Source: Macrotrachela quadricornifera (Eukaryota > Rotifera > Eurotatoria > Philodinida > Philodinidae). Taken from it: a DNA stretch of 64,000 nucleotides. The position numbers were made by a program, and so were the translations under genes. The DNA lies in assembly GCA_022393335.1 (NCBI GenBank), contig JAJEKB010000900.1, positions 66,084-130,083 of the forward strand, in the 5' to 3' direction. Positions 54,693 through 64,000 of this stretch are shown piece by piece. The stretch's first letter is position 1; each line of letters begins with the position of its first letter. Below the pieces are notes generated by a model. It was given only the letters and a program-made list of their open reading frames with translations. It was not told the DNA's origin and did not search any database.

Positions 54693-57600
54693 ATGATGAA
54701 AATAAGAATAATGAATATAGAATTTTATTATCAACGATTTTTCTTAATAATTTTACTATTACTATGGGAATTGACAAGTTCCTGTCAAGGTATTGTAGAA
54801 TTTCTTTTTTTTTTTTTATCTTTTCAAGGAGTTCAGGTTAGAATAATAAAAATAATAAGAGTGTTAACTGCATTTGACATACATATGTAGACTGAAGTGA
54901 TCTAGTGGCAATCAGCATTTGTTTTCATTGAATGAATGTAAAAACAAGGTCAAAAAGGAATAGAGCAATGAAAAATGAATTAAAATAAACTTGAATTAAT
55001 GTTATTTTAAAGAAGATAATAAAATGAAGTTGATTGAAACCTTTTTATTTATTTCCTTTGTTATGATTGAAGGTTACTGGATTCGTGATCTTTCATATTG
55101 TCCACGTAAACGTGAAGTAACACGACAAAGACAATGTTTTAAATCATGTTTTGATGATAGTGATTGTCGAAGTCGATATCGTTCATGTGTATGTGATTAT
55201 GATTGTGGAATGTCATGTGTTAAACGAGGTGATACATATATATATTTTTTCCATTTTTATTTATTTTAAAATGTATTATATCTTAAAGGTATTAGTTGTC
55301 CATTTTTAACTCATCCAGAACATGGTCGTATAACATATTCCAATGGAAATAAATTTGGTTCACGTGCAACATATGAATGTCATACTGGTTATGTACTTGA
55401 AGGATCAAAATATCGTCATTGTCAAGGTGATATGTGGTGGGGACCATCGGATACAGTACCATATTGTGCTAAAGAAGGTAATATTAATTTATTAATAAAC
55501 TTAAAAAGACTATGATGAGTTATTATAATTTACAAATAAAGTTCATCATAAGTCAAGTTGATGACCTTCTAATTATTCATATTGTCTCGATTGTTAAATC
55601 TGATTTAGCTTCTTTCTTCTTTTCTTTGTATATATAAATTAAAGTTCAAGAGGATTGCGTGCGTGCATATGAGTATCAAGATAAGTATAATACATTGTTG
55701 TCATCATTATATTATATATATATATATATAAGTCTAGACTTGTTATACTGTTGTTCATTCAATTGGAGAAAATTATGACATGATTAGGGGAAATACATAC
55801 TATGTATTTGATATGACGAATTAATTCTTTTCTTTATTCATTAAATTAGTTTTCTGTAATCGACCACCGAATATAGCAAATGCAGTTAATGATGTTCCAA
55901 GTACAATTACAACATTTCATGCAGGTTATTCAGTTAAATATACTTGTTTAACTGGTTATGTTGGGTAAGATTAAAAGATAAAAAAACAAAAAATATAATA
56001 TTTGTTTTTAATAAATTGTAGAACGGGTACAACAACATCTGAATGTACATTTTTAGGTCAATGGACATTTGCAACATTAAAATGTGCTCGTAAGTAATTA
56101 ATAGTTTTATTTTTTCTTATTGATTATTGTTAATATTATAAAATTTAATAGCGATTGATTGTGGTTCACCGGGTATATTACGTAATGGTTTTTTAAGTGG
56201 TGAACGATTTGATTATCCAAATATAATTGCATTTTTTTGTAATGATGGTTATCAACTTATTGGAAAAGATACAACAAGAGCTTGTCAAGAAAATGGTTTA
56301 TGGTCTGGAATTATGCCTATTTGTCAAAGTAAATTTCATTTTGAATAATAATATTTATTATTTATTTAATCTAATTTTAATATTTAAAAATAGAGTGAAA
56401 TATTAGTTTTAAAAATCTGAACTGAATTTCTAATCGTAATAGAGGAGGAGATTCATTTTTTCGTAATGAAATTAAAGAAAGAAATCTGTATGTCAGAATT
56501 TTCTACAGATTTTAGTAATATTTATTAAAAGAGATTCGGTCTCTACTATCATGTTTTTCGAGAAATTTTTGCGGTTCTTAAAATCTTATTAAAACTATAT
56601 TCATATTTACTTCGAGATTAATTTAAATATTTTTTATGTTTATCATCAAGTGCCTAGTAATACTCAGACTAGAATTAAATATTCTAAATTGTTCACAGAA
56701 AGAAAAAACTTAAGAGAAATTTTAAAATTCTGGTTGAATGAAAATTGCGCATAAACATATTCAGTGCAAACTAGAATCATCCAAAGCTTTGCATCTCTTT
56801 TAATGATCGTGCTTTAAAATCTCTTGCTAATGATTCTAATGCGACTATGAATAAACTAGAAGTTCGATCTCGTTTGGCATGAAGATGTGAAATTTTAATA
56901 AAGTATTTCTTACTAGAACTAAATTAAAATTTCAGCCGCAATATGTCATATTAACAGCGAACTTATAATTTTCGCGATTTTTTCTTATAAATATATACTA
57001 ATTCTTTCATTAAAAGTTTAATAAATCAAATCAAATCAAATATATATATATGATATGTTTTTTTCAGAAAAATCATGTGGTACTCCTCCAATAGTTAGTC
57101 ATAGTGAAATAATTCAACCTGATCGAACGACTAATGAAACTATTCAATATGTTTGTCAAGATGGATATCAATTACATGGTCCATCTATATTAAAATGTAT
57201 TTCATCTAATTGGCAACCAATACCACCACCAACATGTGAACGTTAGTTTTTTTTTTTTTTTCTTTATATTTTATTTAAAATCTTAAAATTTAGCAATAAC
57301 ATGTGATGATCCTCAATTATATTTTAATGGTTATATTGAATCATTATCAATAAATAGTTCACTAAAATATTCTATTAATTCATTTATTACATTTCAATGT
57401 CCAACAAATATGACATTACGTGGTTCACGTATATCTAAATGTCATATAAATGGAAGTTGGTTACCAAAAATTCCTACATGTGAAAGTTTGTTATTTATTT
57501 ATTTAAAGATTTGTTTATTATTATTATTTTTAATTCATAGAACCAATTCCTTGTTCAATACCAGCTTTACCACATAATGCACGTTATATACATCTTCGTC

Positions 57601-58837
57601 CATTTATGCAAAAAATTCCTGATGGAAGTTATTTAGAATATATTTGTGAAAATTCTCAATATCGTCAAAGAATTATTTGTCGACGAGGAAAAATTTTACC
57701 AAAAAATCCAATATGTTATAATGGTAAAAAAGAAGAAAAACAAATTTTAATTAGAAAATATTATTATTTTTTGTTTTTCAAAGGTTGTTATGTCAAAAAT
57801 GATAATGTAACATTTTCAAAAACATTTTATCATCATAGAGAAAATGTTTATTTTACATGTAATAATAATAGTTTATCATTATTAACTAATGAAACAATAC
57901 GTTGTATTAATGGAAATCTTTCCGAACAACCAATATGTCATTCAAGTAAAATTAAAATTTATTTTATTTTTTTTTTTAAATGTTTAATTATTTTATTATA
58001 ATTTAGTTAAATGTACTGTACCCCATATGCTTTTCTTACGTAATATTGATAATACAACAATACCTTCAGGTACATTAATGGAACCGGGTACATCATTTTC
58101 GTACACATGTTTGAATGATTATCAACCAATAAATGAATTAGCAAAAGTTGAATGTCTTAATGATGGAAAATTCTCTCATCAAGCACATTGTGTACCAAAA
58201 TCTTGTAAAGAACATCCACCAACAATAATAAATGGTCAAACAATATTTCATTCAACAAAACATGGTTCAATAGCACGATATCGTTGTTTTCCTGGTTATA
58301 AAATAGAAAATAATCATTTAGCAAAATTAACATGTCAATTTGGACAATGGTTACCCAAACAACCACCAAAATGTTTACCAAGTAATAGGAAAAAAAAATT
58401 CATTTTTTTTATTGAAAAATATTTCAATTATAAAAATTATTTTATTTTTTAAAGTTTTTTGTACTAATCCTGGACCATTATTAAATGGTAGAATTTATGT
58501 TATTTTAAAAGATGAACGTATATCATTATTGCCAATACGAAGTGAATTTCGTTCTTATATACCAAATGTTGGACATGGTAGAACGATTGAATTTGAATGT
58601 AATCCAGGTAAATTAATATACTATTTTAATAATATATATATATTTGTATTTAGGTTATGTTCTTCATGGTCCATCAGGATTAACATGTAATCATGGTCGA
58701 TGGATGCCATCCGAACGATCACAATGCATTTTCGGTAAATTTCAATTTCAATTTTATATGATATTTTAGTTTATTCTTGACTGTTTTTTTGACATTTAGA
58801 AAATCATGTACAACCAAATATAATCTTTACAGGATAA
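54693..58837 (+). CDS. Secreted WAP-like plus ten-sushi-domain protein (copy 2)
   Basis: Two possible starts share one frame. ATG at 54693 gives a spliced signal peptide (FFLIILLLLWELTSSCQ, donor at 54788) joined at 55071 to GYWIRDLSYC. ATG at 55024 reads straight through (MKLIETFLFISFVMIEG then YWIRDLSYC). The WAP-like module is CFKSCFDDSDCRSRYRSC then VCDYDCGMSC, with the WAP DxDC feature but CxC in place of CC. Ten CCP domains follow, including CPFLTHPEHGRITYSNG, CNRPPNIANAV, CGSPGILRNGF, CGTPPIVSHSE, CDDPQLYFNGY, CSIPALPHNARY, CTVPHMLFLRN, CKEHPPTIINGQ and CTNPGPLLNGRIY. The C-terminal exon (58800-58837) is short, NHVQPNIIFTG, as in copy 1. Introns at 55478-55848 and 56331-57065 are longer than average. 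Exported and soluble by inference. Confidence 0.85.
56331..57065 (+). other. 0.7-kb intron of WAP-sushi copy 2
   Basis: Between sushi exons; the acceptor is tttttttcag at 57065. AT-rich, no gene or repeat recognised. Confidence 0.65.
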
Positions 58838-60438
58838 TAAAGTCTATACAGGAATGTATTTTTTAATTAAATGAAGCTGGTCTTCATGTTTATTACTGAA
58901 TGATTTCTCAATGTATGAGTATAAAATACAAATTTTTCTATTAGAAAAAAAACAATTTGTATTTCACGTGTGAATGATTTTTCTTTTTTTTTTTCATTTT
59001 CGTTTATTACGTTTGGAATTATTCAATAAAATTAAATAAAATAAATGATCAGTTAATTTTTATTATAATTATTAAGTTCAAAAATCGTATTCATATTAAA
59101 TAATAGACTTACCTTGATATTCATAACTCTATCGTTATCGATATCTAAGACTATTTACATCATAGATAACTGCTGATCTCTATAGAACTTTTTATCCTTT
59201 CAACTTATTACACAGGTTATTTTTTTTCTTCTATTCTTAAGTACAAATGTAAAAAAATGTTATTACAATTACTTGTAATACATACTAAGTTATAACCTCG
59301 ATACATAAAAAATTTATATAGATACGTATCAACATATAAATAGGATGATTGTAAAAAAACCTACGAAATATATGTTGAGTGATATGCAAATATTGAATGA
59401 AAAGAATGAAATTTAAATGACATTTTATATGATACCATCAAAACGTATTGATAAATAGGAAAAAATAATAGGTGACTATGTTTTGAGACTAGTATTAACC
59501 GTATATAATTAATCACATTTGAGCTTATTGCGTTTTATTATTTACGTTCTTCCTTGAGTAAAATATATCAATCAGTCACATAGCGTAGAAAAATTTTTAA
59601 ATATAAAAAAAAATCATGGTTTATAATTAGTTACATAAATCGAATATATAGTTGTGATCACAAGACATCATCATGTGCGTTACACATGAATGATGATTTA
59701 GCGTTTTTTTTTATTTTGGTAATAAAAAGGTCTGTCACGCGCTTTTGATACAGATATATCACACAAGCACAAAGTTTGCATGCTGCTGTTATTCCAATTC
59801 TTATCAGTTTTATAGCACACCCCTACGATCATACTTACACCCCTGAAAAAAAATCATCCGATATTTAGCACAGGAATATTAAAATTTGAGAACACAAAAA
59901 CAAAAAACAACAGGAGTCAATGCAAATATTCTTTTTTACTTATATTCGTAAAAAGATTTATTCACTAATTTTGTCATAATACAAGTGTAATATTTAATAA
60001 ATAATATATTTAATTTTATCATGAAAATTATTAAGAAAACAGATAGAATGAGAAAAAGTTAAATCAGTATTGCGCACATTTCATTTCTAGAAGATATTGT
60101 TCTACATATTACATCATCTTTGTTTCTTTTCGCCTATAGTCATACTATAGTCATAGTTATTGGACAGTGCTGGATATATGACCGAAGTGCAAGCGCATGA
60201 CACCTGAATGTCAAACGCGTGATTTTTATTACTTTAATATTTGACGAGATGTATAGTGATTAAATGAAAAATAGGAGAAAAATATCGGAGAAAAAGAACG
60301 AAAATTATTTTCTTCCTTACGCCGACGTCGGCCTATTAATTATTAACCATGTATATAAACTTCGACTGAAACGGAAAAAATCATATATACACCCAACATT
60401 TTAATTTCGCCACAACATATCGTAACAGTATTATCACA
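58838..60438. other. Intergenic region upstream of glutamine synthetase
   Basis: 1.6 kb, AT-rich. The last 120 bases contain a perfect 12-bp palindrome gccgacgtcggc (60321-60332) and a TATA box, so the glutamine synthetase promoter is probably here. No gene seen. Confidence 0.5.
60352..60359 (+). promoter_or_regulatory. TATA box of glutamine synthetase
   Basis: TATATAAA lies 80 bases upstream of the start ATG, 20 bases past the gccgacgtcggc palindrome; the distance leaves room for a short 5' UTR. Confidence 0.55.
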
Positions 60439-60548
60439 ATGAATCCAGTGTTCACAAACACGGCTGCTATGGACAAAGCTGTCCTTCGTCGATATTTGGA
60501 TTTGCCACAACCTGAAAATAAAGTTATGGCAACTTATATATGGATTGA
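60439..60548 (+). CDS. GLUL: Glutamine synthetase, N-terminal fragment cut by assembly gap
   Basis: ATG at 60439 opens MNPVFTNTAAMDKAVLRRYL, followed by DLPQPENKVMATYIWID, the N-terminal (beta-grasp) start of animal-type glutamine synthetase (compare LPQ...YIWIDG). The frame is open to the first N. Nothing downstream of the gap continues it, so the rest of the gene is lost in the gap or placed elsewhere. The enzyme makes glutamine from glutamate, ammonia and ATP; no catalytic residue lies in this fragment. Confidence 0.85.
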
Positions 60549-60558
60549 NNNNNNNNNN
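60549..60558. other. Assembly gap (10 N)
   Basis: Ten Ns. A fixed-size 10-N run is a usual placeholder for an unknown distance, so sequence on the two sides may not be adjacent in the genome. Confidence 0.95.
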
Positions 60559-62052
60559 TTTTTTGTCCAGTTGAACTCTTTTTCTATCTAATATTTTTTT
60601 GTCTTATGTGAAGTCGTTGTTTACATATTCACTGATAGAGACTGAGAACAGTGATTCACAATATTTGTGCTGGGATAACATTCTTTGTTTGTACTATTTT
60701 AATAGATTAACATTTTCTATATATTTGTAATAGAAATAAATCTTACATGAACTATAATGTCAAGTATATGTTGCCATATTTACCACTACAACAGATTTAT
60801 TCATCAATGAGAAATAGCATACAGAATAATATAATAAACTACAATTGATTGTATTTGTTCAGATGTCAGAAAGATCACACTTTAAATAGGCAGTAAAATA
60901 AATGAAATGATCATCAAAAATATATATAAATGATCAATATTGGAATTAATAGTATTTAATTACAAAACGAGTAATTTCTTATGTATATATATATATATAT
61001 AGTCTGTAGGAAGAAATAAATCTTATATCAGTACAACATACAGGTTTTACGAGTACAATTTTCTTATTCATATAGTATGATTTCGTAGAAAAAATAACAT
61101 TTAAATAAACGAAAGAAAAAGCAGGACATATACTCTTTGAGTCTGGTAAAAAGGACGAGAGGTACGATTGATAGGGAAAATCGTCGCTATAAAAGTTTTT
61201 TTATTCGACTTCCCAACTATATTAACTAAACTAAAGAGCTTGGCAAATTGTAGTTTTTTTGGTGGAACATGGTCTTGTAAATAAAACAATGAAAAGTTCT
61301 AGATAAACTAATTTGTAAAATTTTAGTCATTTTCAATCTTTGTCACGATGAGAACTCTTCATTATTTCATTTAAAAGATCAAGTTCCATCATAAAAAATG
61401 CTTTTAATTCACTGAGTTCTTTAGTTTGGTTAATATAGTTAGAATTTCGAATCAAAAAAGTTTTATAGTACTGATTTTTCTATCAACCGTTCGTCGTCCT
61501 TTTTACTATACGAAAATAATCCTAGAGTCAAAGGATTAATGAGATATCGGTTGTTCCAACATGTTTTGAATTTAATTGATTTTGCATATATCTCGGCACA
61601 GATAAATCCTAAAACAGTAAACTTTTTTTCAAAAGATGCATTTCTAAATATAAGCGTATCACGAAATTTATTTTTTCGGATGTGCTGAATTCTTTTTTGA
61701 ACCATGCAATTTATTTATATGATAGCATAGGACAAAATACATGTATACCAATAAATTCATGATTTGGAATACCAAGATTTGATCTTCAGCTAGTACTCGG
61801 TCCGAAACGTTGTGTAGCTTCATTCATAATTAGACAGCCGCCTTTGCATTAATTATTTTCATTTGATGGAAAAATGAAAATCTGATTTACAGAAAAATTT
61901 TGAAAAATAAATCCTAGCAGGTAACGCTGAATTTTCTAGGACAACTGCATTACAAGGTCATCTTGACTTAAACTGATGAACTTTTAGAAAACTGAAAGAA
62001 ACAAAGATCAATTCATCAAAATTAACGATAACAATGAGAAATTATAATGAGA
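60559..62052. other. Region after the gap, no gene seen
   Basis: AT-rich. Two minus-strand open frames (61289-61101 and 61705-61463) have no motif and no splice support. An AT microsatellite lies near 60985. Texture resembles repeat-derived intergenic DNA. Confidence 0.4.
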
Positions 62053-63142
62053 GGCGACTATGACCTTTTGAATAGATAACAAGATATATGTGTAGGTATA
62101 TAGAGAAAGACTTCCTCCAACCAACAGTGTATGTATTATTCAATTCCGTTGTGTACCGTGGGAAAATCCATACATATAATACTGAGTGGATATTTGGAAT
62201 TAGGTTAATGTTCAATTAACAATATTAAAAAGTTAGGGAGTGGGTGAGCATAGATGTGAATGATTGTGGCGTAGTACACTTACGAGAGAACTCATGCAAC
62301 TGATAAATCGTTTTTAAGTTTAGATTCTGCCCATAAGGTAGACCACAGTGAAGTATGAAAGACCCAAAAAAGAGACGTGCCTATATGCTTTCTGTCCAGA
62401 GTTATAGGCGTTTTACTGGAATTTTGATTTATGGCGTTGTATACACCAATAAATTGAATGGCGGTATTTCGATCTGAGATTTTATCCATAAAAAAGTTTA
62501 TTTGTGAATAGAGATCCTGAAAATTGCAGCTCAAAAGAATGTCTTCTTCCGAGATATTAAAGTCTCAAATCTCACAGGAGATGCTAGAATTTTCGGTCTT
62601 TTGGAACTTTAAAATCTTGGGAAAGAAACATTCTTTTGAGATGATATTTTTGACGCGCTCTATTCACAAATAGATATCTCGTTGAGCAAAATCTCAGTTC
62701 GAAATATCGACATTCGATTTATTGTTGTATACAATGTCATAGACAAAAATTCCAATAAAATGCTTATAACTCCGGGCAGAAGGCTTATGAGCACTTCATT
62801 TGTTGAGGTTTTTCATATCTCACTAGAGTCTATCTTGTCTACAGAATCTAAACTTAAAAACGATTTATCAGTTACATCGGCTCCCTCGTTAGTATAACTG
62901 TTACATAATGATCTCCAATAAAACTACATCTTCATCCATTCGTATGTCCTCACAATTAATTTAGTCATCGACCTTTGACCCCATCATAGGTATCTGGTCA
63001 ATACTATGTATGTAGGTTTTTCTCTCACGATAGGCCACAGAATTGAATAATATATACACTGTTGGATGGAGGAAGTCTTCCTATATAAAATTACATATAT
63101 CTCGTTATTTGGTCAAAAATTCAGCTGTAAGGCATAGTCGCC
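62053..63142. mobile_element. 1.1-kb foldback element with mirrored arms
   Basis: A long inverted repeat: ggcgactatg at 62053 pairs with catagtcgcc at 63133, and the arms, each roughly 510 bases and diverged by perhaps a fifth, stay alignable almost to the centre (spacer about 62566-62606). Landmarks in both arms include gaagtcttcct/aggaagac, gtgtatatattattcaattc and ctcaaaagaatgt. Each arm also has an outward-facing open frame with related peptides (62534-62292 minus, 62682-62897 plus), both ending in the words SKLKNDLSV. Those frames follow from the symmetry and do not look like a known protein. Confidence 0.75.
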
Positions 63143-63765
63143 TTTGTCCATTTAATAGCAAGAGCTTTCATTCGATCTAAACATATCTAATCTCCTTAGC
63201 TGACAATATAAATACTTCCATTGTTAGGAATGTTTCTAGATCAATACCAAACTTCACATAGTTAAAAATGTGCAGGCTCGATGAGAAGAATATTTACTCA
63301 ACTTTATCGATGAGAACTAACGGATATCAAACAGTTCTAATATGGATGGTTCTAGTAATTATGTCTGTGATACTACCGCCAAGCATATGTTGTGAGATAC
63401 GATTTAAAATAACTGATCTTTGTAATGAGAAACTGAAAGAGCCGTAGTTCTTGTACCAATAAGTGAACTAGCAAACAATATGAGTTTTTATTCATCTCTC
63501 ATTTTCGATATCTTCATATACACAGAGTTATATATGTCTAATTTATTTTCTATATAAAAATGTAAGAATTTGTTTGCTCTTTTCAATGCAGTATATTGCT
63601 TTGAAATAGAATTAAATGGTTGTTTAGAATGTAACTCACAAAGATTAACAATGTAACCTTCTTAGTCCATTCTTCCTCACTCATACAGAAGAAATTCCTA
63701 CGAATTGTTTAGGAAATGGCTTGAAAAGTGAAGAATGAATCATTTTAAACCAATACATGGTATAT
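63143..63765. other. Spacer between two inverted-repeat elements
   Basis: AT-rich, no open frame or feature recognised. Confidence 0.4.
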
Positions 63766-63985
63766 TTCAGTGATATTATCATGGGATTTTTTGCTTTCAC
63801 TAAAGCACACTGGTAGATAGATAGATAATCTATCTAGCTACCTAAATACCTACCTATCTGTCTACCTAATGATCGATCTATATATCTAGTTCCCTACGTA
63901 TTTGTCTATCTATGCAGTACGTATCTACCTATATATCCACCAGTGTACTATAGTAAAGCAAATTTTCAGTGATAATATCACTGAA
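63766..63985. mobile_element. 220-bp inverted-repeat element filled with GATA/CTAT repeats
   Basis: The left end ttcagtgatattatca (63766) is mirrored by tgataatatcactgaa at the right end (63985). Imperfect complementarity continues through gctttcactaaagcacactggt (left) and its mate accagtgtactatagtaaagc, giving arms of about 50 bases. The interior (63814-63932) is degenerate tetranucleotide repeat, tagatagatagata on the left half and ctacctatctgtctacct onward. Confidence 0.75.
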
Positions 63986-64000
63986 TAAACGTCATGGTCT

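Noticed and set aside
50332..58837. Treating the two WAP-sushi blocks as one very large gene
   Set aside because: Copy 1 has its own terminal exon with an in-frame stop at 52881, and copy 2 begins with its own signal peptide and WAP-like module.

Overview
The window is animal nuclear DNA: very AT-rich (roughly a quarter G+C by eye), with genes cut into many small exons by GT-AG introns of about 50-80 bases and a few introns of 0.3-1.8 kb. Gene content is metazoan: Tousled-like kinase, a speriolin-type protein, an ABCA1-type transporter, secreted sushi-domain proteins and a peptide-hormone precursor. A degenerate EGF/7TM gene resembles a large family I remember from bdelloid rotifers, so a bdelloid (perhaps Rotaria-like) is my best guess. 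That is inference, not proof.

Layout, left to right: NT5C2-type purine 5'-nucleotidase (41-3852, -), head to head with ubiquitin-ribosomal protein eL40 (5053-5723, +). SLC26 anion exchanger (8212-11818, +). A coding-intron-free ERG4-type sterol C24(28) reductase (12942-14270, -). A 12-kb full-length ABCA transporter (16664-28516, +) carrying a GC-rich foldback element in one intron. A probable amidated neuropeptide precursor (29077-29947, -). A GH18 chitinase with chitin-binding tail (31576-34691, -). A broken EGF/7TM gene (35739-38228, -) in a repeat-rich stretch. Anamorsin/CIAPIN1 (40446-41455, -). Tousled-like kinase (42589-46170, -), head to head with a speriolin-like gene (46645-49332, +). 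Two tandem genes with a WAP-like cysteine domain followed by sushi repeats (50332-52881 and 54693-58837, +). The 5' end of glutamine synthetase (60439-60548, +), cut off by a 10-N assembly gap. The last 3.4 kb holds no convincing gene but has two inverted-repeat elements.

These are independently expressed eukaryotic genes, not an operon. The two head-to-head pairs may share promoter regions. The observations most worth following are the ERG4-type reductase (a fungal-type ergosterol enzyme, single coding exon, in an animal context, hence a horizontal-transfer candidate); the small amidated peptide precursor; the WAP-plus-sushi tandem pair; a speriolin-like gene in a possibly all-female lineage; and a set of four or five unrelated inverted-repeat (MITE/foldback) elements.
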